A stretch of 64,000 bases of DNA from Oscillospiraceae bacterium (GTDB lineage Bacteria; Bacillota; Clostridia; Oscillospirales; Oscillospiraceae): contig WQWC01000002.1 in assembly GCA_009785525.1 (NCBI GenBank), positions 60,814 through 124,813 of the forward strand. Reading direction: 5' to 3'. The notes beneath the pieces are model-generated. The model saw only the letters and a program-made list of their open reading frames with translations, was not told where the DNA came from and did not search any database. Shown in pieces: positions 56,833-64,000 of this stretch. A program made the translations under genes and the position numbers. Positions within the stretch are counted from its first letter, which is position 1; each line of letters starts with the position of its first letter.

Positions 56833-57495
56833 TCAATTGTCAATTGTCAGAGTGTCAAGCAAATCGTACAGCGCGTCGCGTTGCGTGTAATTGATATAGT
56901 TGATGATTACCGCGACCCCGAAACCGTCTCCTAGGTCGTGAATCCAGGCCTCATAAGCCTCGTCGTGATTGTAGACCATCACGAAGTAACCGGCCACATC
57001 GGAAGAGGCAATGTTGATCAGCCCCTCAGTAAGAAAATCTGTGAAGTCGAGAAACGGGATTAAAAATCCCCTGGCGAATATCTCTATGTTATCGCCGACC
57101 GGGACAAGGCTGATCTCAAGCGTTGCACCGTCCAAGCCCGTAAACATGGCTCCGGTATCGGTCTCGTGTTGGGTGAAGACGCCTTCCGGGACAAACAGCG
57201 TCATGTAATTATCGTCCAGCAACGGAATCCATGTATTCGGAGGTTCCGGCGACCGAGCCGGAGTTGCCGCCTCGCCCGCTTCCGGCACGGTGGCGTCTGC
57301 GGTGTCTACGGAAGCGTCATCCCCGGCGGGGGGGTATTCCCCCTCATAGCCGTTGTAAACTCCTGCAACGGTAACGGACGGATCCGTGTCATCCCGCGCC
57401 CTGTTCAGCAAGAGTGTCTGAATTATAAACACGACGAACGCGACAGCCAGCACTGCAAATACGACAGAGAGGAATAAACGAGTGTTTTTAGTCAT
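56833..57495 (-). CDS. Membrane-anchored protein of unknown function
   Basis: A 220-residue protein with an N-terminal helix (LFLSVVFAVLAVAFVVFII), an acidic, proline/alanine-rich linker (about 40-88) and a folded C-terminal domain (YMTLFVPEGVFTQHETDTGA, MFTGLDGATLEISLVPVG, FGVAVIINYINYTQRDALYD). No family recognised. Same strand as, and just upstream of, ypeB; probably co-transcribed. Confidence 0.7.
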   Translation of the reverse strand: MTKNTRLFLSVVFAVLAVAFVVFIIQTLLLNRARDDTDPSVTVAGVYNGYEGEYPPAGDDASVDTADATVPEAGEAATPARSPEPPNTWIPLLDDNYMTLFVPEGVFTQHETDTGAMFTGLDGATLEISLVPVGDNIEIFARGFLIPFLDFTDFLTEGLINIASSDVAGYFVMVYNHDEAYEAWIHDLGDGFGVAVIINYINYTQRDALYDLLDTLTIDN

Positions 57496-57529
57496 TATGA
57501 AAACTCCTTATTTACAGGCAAACTACGTT

Positions 57530-57818
57530 CACCCGTGGAATTTGTTGCGGGGGGTGCACCCCGTAGGGGCGCGCATTGCGCGTACGCCGTCCATGAAATC
57601 GTAATGGATTCCACGGACGACCAATGGCCGCCCCTACAGGGGATGAGAAATTGTATGCTGGGGAGAACCGCCCCGCCCCTGCGGGGCACTCCTCTAGGGG
57701 AGGGGAATTTTGGTGCAACGTTCCTCTCATTCCCCTCCCTCGGAGGGGTGCCGTCTGCAGACGGCGGGGTGGTTTTGTACAAAATGCAACCAGGACGCGC
57801 AGAGACGCCGTCCCCTAC
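57530..57818. repeat. Large intergenic repeat patch
   Basis: GTAGGGGCGCGCATTGCGCG, GGCCGCCCCTACAGGGG, the hairpin pair CCCCGCCCCTGCGGGG / CCTCTAGGGGAGG and CCCCTCCCTCGGAGGGG with GCCGTCTGCAGACGGC, and GACGCCGTCCCCTAC, which gives the gltX stop. Layout mirrors 50-190. Gap 57496-57814 holds no gene. Confidence 0.75.
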
Positions 57819-59176
57819 CCGCCTAACATCTCAATCCCCAGCCTGACCCTGCGCAGCGTTTCCTCCCGGCCCAGAATCCAGCAGAGTTCCACCGCGCCGC
57901 CGGGGGTTACTGTTTGACCCGATACCGCGATTCGCAACGGCCACATGACTGTGGCGTTTTTCACGCCGAATTCCGTTGCCAAATCGGTTAACGCGGCTGC
58001 AATAGCCTCTGCCGTCCAATCTAATTTCTCCAGCGGTGCGATTACGGCGCGGAGCATGTCCAATGACACCTGCTCGTCCGTTTTGGATTTCTTGTGTACG
58101 TACAGCTCAGTAGAATATTCCGGCAGCTGATCGAAAAAGCCGATTTTTTCCGGGATGTCGGATAAAATTTCGCATCTGGGTTGCAGGATTTCCGCAATCG
58201 CCGTCCGTGATATGTCGGCTGTTTTGACAGCCTGGTCGATATAAGGCCGCGCCAAGTCGGCGAATTTTTCGGGATCCATGGCCTTGATATACTCGCTGTT
58301 GAAGTGCTTCAGCTTGTCGTGATCGAATATCGCGCCGGATTTTGAGATTCCGCTGATGTCGAAGACCTCCACCAGCTCCGGCAGTGTGAAAATTTCACGC
58401 TCTCCGCCAGGGCTCCAGCCCAATAGGGCGACGTAGTTCAAGACGGCTTCTTTTAAGTATCCCCGTTGCAACAGATCGTCATACGTCGGGTCGCCGTGGC
58501 GTTTGGAGAATTTATGCTGCGCGTCACGCATGATCTGCGACACGGTGACGTATTGCGGAATTTCCCACCCGAATGCCTCGTATAGCAGATTATATTTCGG
58601 TGCGGAAGCCAGGTACTCATCCCCGCGCATAACGTGGGTGATGCCCATCAGGTGATCGTCTACCACGTTCGCGAAGTTATACGTCGGCATCCCGTCGCTT
58701 TTTAACAGAACCATGTCGTCTAGCGTATCGTTTTGCACGGTGATTTCACCGAAAATCATGTCGTGGACGGTGGTTGTGCCCTCTGTCGGTATTTTCATAC
58801 GGATCGCGCCCTCATCGTGATACGCCGCGCCTTTTTCGACCAGCAGATCGGCGTAATGCTTGTAGATTTCTTTGCGTTCACTCTGCGTATACGGCCCGGC
58901 AGGGCCGCCGACGTCGGGGCCTTCGTCGTAAATCAGGCCAGATTCAAGCAAGGTTTTGATTATAACCTCGGTCGCACCTTCGACGTATCGGGCCATATCT
59001 GTGTCCTCAATACGCAGTATAAATGTCCCGCCGTTCCGCTTTGCCAACAGGTACGCATATAGCGCGGTGCGCAATCCGCCAACGTGCATGTATCCGGTTG
59101 GGCTCGGTGCGAACCGTGTGCGGACGCCGTTACGCGGGATGCTGGCTTCCAAATTAGTGAAGAATGTGTTGTCCAT
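57815..59176 (-). CDS. gltX: Glutamyl-tRNA synthetase
   Basis: A 453-residue class I synthetase charging tRNA-Glu (and perhaps tRNA-Gln). HIGH-like motif SPTGYMHVGG (25-34), RIEDTDMARYVEGATE, MRGDEYLASAPKYNLLYEAF, and KMSKS-like HKFSKRHGD (about 240). The C-terminal anticodon-binding part is shorter than in E. coli. ATG 59176 follows TAGGAGAG. The stop TAG lies in GTAGGGGACGGC. The amidotransferase genes gatCAB are not in the window. Confidence 0.94.
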   Translation of the reverse strand: MDNTFFTNLEASIPRNGVRTRFAPSPTGYMHVGGLRTALYAYLLAKRNGGTFILRIEDTDMARYVEGATEVIIKTLLESGLIYDEGPDVGGPAGPYTQSERKEIYKHYADLLVEKGAAYHDEGAIRMKIPTEGTTTVHDMIFGEITVQNDTLDDMVLLKSDGMPTYNFANVVDDHLMGITHVMRGDEYLASAPKYNLLYEAFGWEIPQYVTVSQIMRDAQHKFSKRHGDPTYDDLLQRGYLKEAVLNYVALLGWSPGGEREIFTLPELVEVFDISGISKSGAIFDHDKLKHFNSEYIKAMDPEKFADLARPYIDQAVKTADISRTAIAEILQPRCEILSDIPEKIGFFDQLPEYSTELYVHKKSKTDEQVSLDMLRAVIAPLEKLDWTAEAIAAALTDLATEFGVKNATVMWPLRIAVSGQTVTPGGAVELCWILGREETLRRVRLGIEMLGG

Positions 59177-59244
59177 CTTGATCTCTCCTAATGTAAATTT
59201 GCTGATGCCAATTATTCTACCACAATTCCGGCGGGATGGCAAAA

Positions 59245-59280
59245 AGTAACGAGACAAAACAAAAATTTTGCCTCGTTACT
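59245..59280 (-). terminator. Terminator of the Pro/Arg-rich lipoprotein gene
   Basis: AGTAACGAG-g-CAAAA / TTTTG-t-CTCGTTACT with TTTTT on the minus strand. Confidence 0.75.
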
Positions 59281-59306
59281 CTTATATTAATGAAGTACCT
59301 AAAATC

Positions 59307-59801
59307 TTAAGACGCGGGTCTGTTCCTGTTCTGTGCGTTTTCATTCGGCGCGGGTGCGGGGGCTGGGGCCGGTGAAACGCTGCGTCTTGTTTCCGCCGGT
59401 TTCTGTGGTACGGCGGGTGCAGGCTGCGTTGGCGGTTTCAACGGTGAGTTGGTATTAAACGCAATTCCCGGCATGTTAGGCATTTCGGCTCCGCCGCGGA
59501 GTCCTGCGTGATGCCCAGCGCGATTTCCTTCATGAGCACCGCCAACGCCTGTCTGCGGGAGATTCCCGCGCACACCATCTCTTGCCGTTTCGTTGTCAGC
59601 CGGGACGTTTGCCCGCGGTTGGCGGCGATGGTAAGTTCCGGCGTGCGGCCTTGGATGCGGCACGTGTCTTGCACCGCCATCATTCGCGTTATCACGCACC
59701 GGAGTGCTGGATCTGGCCCTATACGTTGACGCACAGCCTGCTAATCCGATTAAACCGATTACTGCTACAAGTAAAAGGATTATCGCAATTGTTCTTTTCA
59801 T
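59307..59801 (-). CDS. Low-complexity lipoprotein of unknown function
   Basis: A 164-residue lipoprotein: lipobox L20-A-G-C23, SD AGGAGG. The mature part is unusual: rich in Arg, His, Pro, Gly and Asn (HVPHPRPHAGTYHRRQPRAN), then QPAPAVPQKPAETRR and a PAPAPAPAPNENAQ tail. The middle (about 59480-59700) reads as a more protein-like sequence in another frame (MMAVQDTCRIQGRTPELTIA), so paired frameshifts are possible. Confidence 0.55.
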   Translation of the reverse strand: MKRTIAIILLLVAVIGLIGLAGCASTYRARSSTPVRDNANDGGARHVPHPRPHAGTYHRRQPRANVPADNETARDGVRGNLPQTGVGGAHEGNRAGHHAGLRGGAEMPNMPGIAFNTNSPLKPPTQPAPAVPQKPAETRRSVSPAPAPAPAPNENAQNRNRPAS

Positions 59802-59914
59802 ATTTCCTCCTAGGTTTAAATAATGAGTTGTCCCCACTATTATTTCCCGGAGGTATTGAAATACATTTGGCAATTTTTGTGAATTTTTGCGGAAGGGGTA
59901 CGTTGCCAATCCGA

Positions 59915-60078
59915 ACGGCCTGTGTAGGGGCGACCGTCCCGGTCGCCCACCGTATCCCTCGTCTACCTCCGTTCCCCCGTCCCCTGGAGCAGACAACCAC
60001 GGGCGACCGAGGACGGTCGCCCCTACGGGACATCGCATAAACGTAACCTGCGGGGGCACGTCCCCTACAACACAAACC
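59915..60078. repeat. Intergenic repeat patch
   Basis: GTAGGGGCGACCGTCCCGGT, GCGACCGAGGACGGTCGCCC ending CTACGG, and CGGGGGCACGTCCCCTAC. Confidence 0.75.
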
Positions 60079-60080
60079 CC

Positions 60081-63000
60081 TCACCCCACTACAACACTAT
60101 CCAGCCCCAGCATTTCTTGCAGCTCAGTCACCAACGCCTGGTGAATCACGCAATTCGTGCCGATTTTCTTCTTTGTATCATCAAAATACATCACCATTTT
60201 CTCACGGCCCGGGAACATGTCCAGCACCAGCTTGAATCGCTCGTATTCCTCAGATTCTTCGCTGCTGATCTTGACGAATATTTTTCGATCCTCCGGCTGT
60301 TCGGTGAGCGCCGGCTCCGGAGTCTTCGCCGCATCCATGGTCAGTTCTCGCATGGAGTTTATCACTATCTGCGGCGGCTTTTCATCGCGGTGCGACACCC
60401 TGCCTTGGATTATTACGCGTTCGCCGATTCGTATCAGGCCATCGCTGTCGTCCAACGTCCGTTGGAAGGCGATCAGCTCGATATTCCCGGTGGCGTCTTC
60501 AATCTCCAGATACGCCATCAGTCCGCCGTTGCGGGTCGGCTTGAATTTCGTGGCGGTGATAATCCCGGCGATTGTCACGTCCATGTTGTCGCGGAACCGA
60601 GTTTTGTCTTCATCCGTCAAAATCTCGCCTATTGGGGCGGCTCCTATCGACTTTAACGCGTCTGTGAACTCATCCATCGGGTGGCCGGACAAGTACAGAC
60701 CCGTCACCTCGCGCTCCATACGCAGCAGCTCCATTTTTGAATAGTCTTCCATCTCCGGAATCGTGATTTCACCCTGTTCCGAATCTTCTGGCTTATCCGC
60801 CGACATGCCGAACAAATCTATCTGCCCTGCCACGTTTTTTCTATGATGCTCCGCAATTGAGTCAATTATCATTTCAAACGTCGTCATCAACCGGCGGCGG
60901 TTTATGCCGAACTCATCAAAACAGCCGGATTTTATCAAACTCTCCACTGCGCGCTTGTTCAGGTCGTGGCCATACATTCGCTGGCAGAATTGATACAGGC
61001 CGGTGAACGGCCCCGCCGCCTCGCGTTCCCGCATCAGCTCGCTTATAAATCCGCGCCCGATGTTTTTTAACGCCACAAGGCCGAATCTTATATTCTCGCC
61101 CTCCACTTTAAACATCGCGTCGGACTCGTTGACGCTCGGCGGCAAAAGGCGGATCCCAAGCTCACGGCATTCTGCTGTGTATTCCGCGACTTTTTCAGCC
61201 CAACCGAGGATTGAGCTCATCAAGGATGCCATGTATTCCCGTGGATAATGACACTTTAAATACGCCGTCTGATACGCCACCACGGCATACGCCACGGCGT
61301 GGGATTTGTTGAACGCGTAATTGGCGAAATCCAGAATCTCGTCATATATTCCGTTGGCGATCTCCCGCGGAATCCCGTTTGCAACGGCCCCGGCAATTCC
61401 GCGTTCGGCATCGCCTTCGATAAACGATTTCCGCTCCCGCTCTATTTCGTCGCCTTTTTTCTTCGATATCGCGCGGCGGATCATGTCGGCCTGCCCCAAG
61501 GAGAATCCGCCGAGCCGCCGAAATATTTCAATCACCTGCTCTTGGTACACGATGCAACCGTAAGTAACTTCCAGAATCGGCACCAGTGACGGGTGCTTGT
61601 ACGTGATTTTCGACGGGTCGCGGCTGGACTCCAGGAACCGCGGGATCGAATCCATCGGCCCTGGGCGGTACAGCGAGATAATCGAGGCGATGTCATCAAT
61701 ATTTTTAGGCCCCAGCCCGACCGACACACCGGTCATGCCTTGGGACTCAATCTGGAACACGCCGGACGTCTTGCCGTCAGCCAACAACTTAAACGTCGCG
61801 GCATCGTCTTCCGGGATGGCTTCGATTGTGAATTCAGGGCCGCCCCTACGGTTTATCATTTTCACCGTGTCATCTATTACTGTCAAGTTCCGCAGGCCGA
61901 GGAAGTCCATTTTTAAGAGACCCAACTCTTCAAGCGTACCCATCGTGTATTGTGTGGCGATTGAATTGTCTTTTTTCGACAACGTCAGCGGCACATATTC
62001 CTGCACCGGGCGCTTTGTTATTACAATCCCGGCGGCGTGGGTGCCGGGGTCTTTCGGCATGTCTTCCAAGGCGAGACTCAAGTCAATCACGCGGCGGATT
62101 CTGTCGTCGGTGTCATACCTCCGCCGCAGATTCGGGGATGTTTGCAATGCGTCCGCTAGACGTATGTTCAGTACGGTCGGAATCTCTTTAGCCAGCTCAT
62201 TCTCCTCGGCAAATGACAATCCCATCGCTTTCGCGACTGATCTGACCGCATTTTTCGCTTTCAGTGTGTTGAACGTCATAATCTGCGCAACATGGTCTTC
62301 GCCGTACTTGGCTTTGACGTAATCGATAACTTCACTGCGCCGGCGCTCACAGAAATCTATGTCAATATCGGGCATACTGATCCGCTCCGGGTTCAAAAAC
62401 CGCTCGAATATCAGCCCGTATTTTATCGGATCCACGGCAGTGATGCCCAGGCAATACGACACAACACTCCCAGCGGCGGAACCTCTTCCCGGGCCGACAG
62501 GGATCCCCTGATTTTTCGCGAATGCAATAAAGTCGGCGACTATCAGCATGTATCCAGTGAAACCCATTTTGGAGAGCATCGCAAGCTCAAAATCCAGCCG
62601 CTCTAATATCTCCGGATCCCCCGCGTCGTACAGGCGGCCCAGCCCTTCCATACACAACTTTCGCAAATACGCATCCGCGTCCGATTCACCTTCCGGCAAC
62701 TGGAACTCCGGCAAATGCAGTTCGCCGAACTCGAAATCCAGCTGGCACTGCGCGGCAATTTTCGCGGCATTGTCAATCGCCTCCGGGTGGTCGGGAAACA
62801 ACGCCCGCATCTCATCCTCGGACTTGAGGTAAAGCTCCTGATTATCAAATTTCAGCCGGTCCGCATCATAGATAGTCTTGCCCATTTGAATGCACATCAG
62901 GACATCCTGCGCTTCGGCGTCGTCGCGATTTATATAATGTGCGTCGTTAGTCGCGACCAGCGGAATCCCTGTTTCATCGTGAATGCGTATCAGTCCGGCG

Positions 63001-63554
63001 TTGACCTCCGGTTCATCCGGCAAGTTGTGTTTTTGCAGCTCCAGATAAAATCCGTCCGTGAATATATCTCGCAGTTCCGCGGCTTTTTTGAGCGCCGCGT
63101 CATGCTGCCCAGCGAGAATCAGCTGCGGAATCTCGCCCGAAACACACCCGGACAGGGCGATTATGCCCGCGCTGTGTTCACGCAACAGGTCAATATCCAC
63201 ACGCGGTTTCTGGTAAAACCCCTCTGTAAACGATAGGCTGACCATCTGGCACAGGTTCTGGTATCCGCTTAGGTCTTTGCATAACAGAACCAGATGGAAC
63301 CTCGCGGAATCTTCCTTGTACTCCATATCAAACCGCGTGCGCGGCGCGACGTATACTTCACAGCCGATAACCGGGTTGATTCCGGCCTTCTTCGCGGCTT
63401 TGTAGAAGCTGACAGCTCCGTACATCACGCCATGGTCGGTGATGGCAAGACTATCCTGCCCCAGCTCTTTGGCGCGGGCAACGAGGTCAGTAATCCGGCA
63501 AGCGCCGTCAAGCAGGCTGTATTCTGTGTGTACATGCAAGTGGGCGAATGGCAT
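60081..63554 (-). CDS. dnaE: DNA polymerase III alpha subunit (DnaE)
   Basis: A 1157-residue family C polymerase, DnaE1/DnaE type (no internal 3'-5' exonuclease as in PolC). PHP domain: HLHVHTEYSLLDGACRI, AITDHGVMYGA; palm with catalytic aspartates PDIDIDFCERRR (about residue 400); GPGRGSAAGS; PKDPGTHAAGIVIT; then finger and HhH region, and OB-fold near the C-terminus (DVTIAGIITATKFKPTRNG). ATG 63554 follows AAAGGACG; an earlier in-frame start is not supported. Main or lagging-strand replicative polymerase in Firmicutes. Confidence 0.96.
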   Translation of the reverse strand: MPFAHLHVHTEYSLLDGACRITDLVARAKELGQDSLAITDHGVMYGAVSFYKAAKKAGINPVIGCEVYVAPRTRFDMEYKEDSARFHLVLLCKDLSGYQNLCQMVSLSFTEGFYQKPRVDIDLLREHSAGIIALSGCVSGEIPQLILAGQHDAALKKAAELRDIFTDGFYLELQKHNLPDEPEVNAGLIRIHDETGIPLVATNDAHYINRDDAEAQDVLMCIQMGKTIYDADRLKFDNQELYLKSEDEMRALFPDHPEAIDNAAKIAAQCQLDFEFGELHLPEFQLPEGESDADAYLRKLCMEGLGRLYDAGDPEILERLDFELAMLSKMGFTGYMLIVADFIAFAKNQGIPVGPGRGSAAGSVVSYCLGITAVDPIKYGLIFERFLNPERISMPDIDIDFCERRRSEVIDYVKAKYGEDHVAQIMTFNTLKAKNAVRSVAKAMGLSFAEENELAKEIPTVLNIRLADALQTSPNLRRRYDTDDRIRRVIDLSLALEDMPKDPGTHAAGIVITKRPVQEYVPLTLSKKDNSIATQYTMGTLEELGLLKMDFLGLRNLTVIDDTVKMINRRGGPEFTIEAIPEDDAATFKLLADGKTSGVFQIESQGMTGVSVGLGPKNIDDIASIISLYRPGPMDSIPRFLESSRDPSKITYKHPSLVPILEVTYGCIVYQEQVIEIFRRLGGFSLGQADMIRRAISKKKGDEIERERKSFIEGDAERGIAGAVANGIPREIANGIYDEILDFANYAFNKSHAVAYAVVAYQTAYLKCHYPREYMASLMSSILGWAEKVAEYTAECRELGIRLLPPSVNESDAMFKVEGENIRFGLVALKNIGRGFISELMREREAAGPFTGLYQFCQRMYGHDLNKRAVESLIKSGCFDEFGINRRRLMTTFEMIIDSIAEHHRKNVAGQIDLFGMSADKPEDSEQGEITIPEMEDYSKMELLRMEREVTGLYLSGHPMDEFTDALKSIGAAPIGEILTDEDKTRFRDNMDVTIAGIITATKFKPTRNGGLMAYLEIEDATGNIELIAFQRTLDDSDGLIRIGERVIIQGRVSHRDEKPPQIVINSMRELTMDAAKTPEPALTEQPEDRKIFVKISSEESEEYERFKLVLDMFPGREKMVMYFDDTKKKIGTNCVIHQALVTELQEMLGLDSVVVG

Positions 63555-63580
63555 GGCTGCGTCCTTTCTTATAGCAGGTC

Positions 63581-63610
63581 TTGACAGGTGATGGTTGTGT
63601 GTGGTATACT
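63581..63610 (+). promoter_or_regulatory. Promoter of the convergent antisense RNA
   Basis: TTGACA, 18 bases, TATACT with TGG extension. Points away from dnaE and toward the 3' end of the 32-residue toxin gene. Confidence 0.65.
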
Positions 63611-63616
63611 GTCTAT

Positions 63617-63700
63617 ACAAAGAGGAACTGTCGCTTTTCGTATGGCGGCTCAGTCCTTTATTAGAATGTTTGAGACGCCTTAACTGTTAAGGCGTCTCGA
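63617..63700 (+). ncRNA. Candidate antitoxin RNA (antisense to the holin-like toxin mRNA 3' end)
   Basis: A transcript from the promoter at 63581 would start near 63617 and run through the hairpin at 63672-63698 into the toxin's 3' end. It carries AGGAACTGTCGCTT near its 5' end, the same 14 bases found near the 5' end of the toxin mRNA. The 3' end is a guess; the T-run is weak. Inferred from arrangement, as in RatA/SR4-type systems. Confidence 0.45.
63672..63698. terminator. Bidirectional hairpin at the toxin 3' end
   Basis: GAGACGCCTTAA (63672) pairs with TTAAGGCGTCTC (63687), loop CTG. Perfect 12-bp arms. No long T-run on either strand. Confidence 0.6.
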
Positions 63701-63701
63701 A

Positions 63702-63800
63702 TCATTTATCGCTGTTGTCGTTATTAAATAACGTGTAACAGAGAGTAACAACCGCTACGATTACCATTGTATACACGAAAAGTGCATCATATGTAACCAT
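63702..63800 (-). CDS. Putative holin-like type I toxin (32 residues)
   Basis: Starts MVTYDALFVYTMVIVAVVTL and ends CYTLFNNDNSDK: a short MxTYxAL opening, one membrane helix (about 6-24) and a hydrophilic end, the layout of putative holin-like (TxpA/BsrG-related) type I toxins. AAGGGGGTGA lies before the ATG. It has its own strong promoter (63856) and a roughly 50-base leader with GTCGC/GCGAC stem. A convergent promoter at 63581 could supply an antisense RNA. Family match is from memory. Confidence 0.7.
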   Translation of the reverse strand: MVTYDALFVYTMVIVAVVTLCYTLFNNDNSDK

Positions 63801-63855
63801 ATCATCACCCCCTTTGCAAGAGAGTGACCGAGTCGCCAAGCGACAGTTCCTAGTT

Positions 63856-63884
63856 ATTATATCTCATACTTTTACTTTTTGCAA
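63856..63884 (-). promoter_or_regulatory. Promoter of the holin-like toxin gene
   Basis: Minus strand TTGCAA, 17 bases, TATAAT. Leader about 50 bases, containing AGGAACTGTCGCTT and the SD. Confidence 0.7.
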
Positions 63885-64000
63885 AATAAACTTCATGCAA
63901 GCTGCGTTACACCCCGATGAATGAAAACGAGGTGTAAGTCCGGGATTGTTATGGTATACTTTATTGCGCACGGCATCAGGTCGGCTTTTTTTGCCGCTAC

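Noticed and set aside
63907-63960. Inverted repeat TTACACC/GGTGTAA and a TATACT box at the right edge
   Set aside because: The gene they would serve lies outside the window and the -35 is poor, so no feature was called.
1-64000. CRISPR array
   Set aside because: The repeats are palindromic modules of varying content and spacing, not regular direct repeats with unique spacers; no cas gene present.

Overview
The window reads as a chromosomal segment of a spore-forming, low-to-mid GC Firmicute, most likely an uncultured member of the Clostridia. Evidence: SpoIID and YpeB sporulation/germination proteins, Noc, DnaD plus a DnaI/DnaC-type helicase loader, TTG/GTG starts behind strong Shine-Dalgarno (SD) sites, L-box and cobalamin riboswitches, S-layer homology domains, the Clostridia-type order spoIID-queA / tgt-yajC-TIGR04086, and many lipoproteins. 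No ribosomal RNA, prophage, transposase or CRISPR array was seen.

Layout. 0-3 kb: a repeat patch and a minus-strand propeller/solute-binding lipoprotein. 3-13 kb (+): noc, a Phd/RelE-type toxin-antitoxin pair with its own operator, a moxR-DUF58-DUF4129 operon, an HtrA protease, hisA-hisF, an RqcP-like S4 protein and an acetyltransferase. 12.6-18.4 kb (+): surface proteins (two lipoproteins, an SLH/Ig/CAP protein, a beta-solenoid-like protein). 18.4-27 kb (-): nucleotidyltransferase/phosphomannomutase fusion, alanine dehydrogenase, an orphan response regulator, dnaC/dnaI, dnaD and a second HtrA. 27-34.5 kb: an XRE/small-protein locus, tRNA-Val/Glu/Met, ddl-murF, and a lysine-riboswitch operon asd-dapA-DUF3795-dapB. 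Cell-wall and diaminopimelate genes are therefore convergent neighbours. 34.5-46 kb (+): spoIID-queA, then an AraC-fusion regulator and a cobalamin-riboswitch operon (cobT-cobU-cobS-cobU-like-cobC-btuF), then tgt-yajC-TIGR04086. 46-55 kb (+): Ca2+-ATPase, alanine:sodium symporter, a second XRE/small-protein locus, three small proteins, an F420-ligase-like protein, an acetyltransferase and an old-yellow-enzyme-type reductase. 55.5-64 kb (-): ypeB, gltX, a lipoprotein, dnaE and a probable type I toxin-antitoxin locus.

Two features stand out. First, more than 20 intergenic gaps carry one family of GC-rich, self-complementary repeat modules beginning GTAGGGGCG or GTAGGGGACG. In five genes (ald, dnaC/dnaI, asd, the alanine symporter, gltX) the module itself supplies the stop codon. 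Second, several very small genes can be read: a 32-codon holin-like membrane peptide with a convergent antisense promoter at the right edge, and a translationally coupled pair of 24- and 48-residue peptides at 51.1-51.3 kb.

Regulation visible in the sequence includes two metabolite riboswitches with their own consensus promoters and terminators, divergent tRNA and ddl promoters sharing a -35 region, palindromic operators in a TA promoter and an XRE promoter, three terminator-like hairpins that cover the SD of the next gene, and two genes (dnaD, tgt) whose promoters sit so close to the start codon that leaderless mRNAs are expected. All calls rest on reading the sequence; no database search was run.
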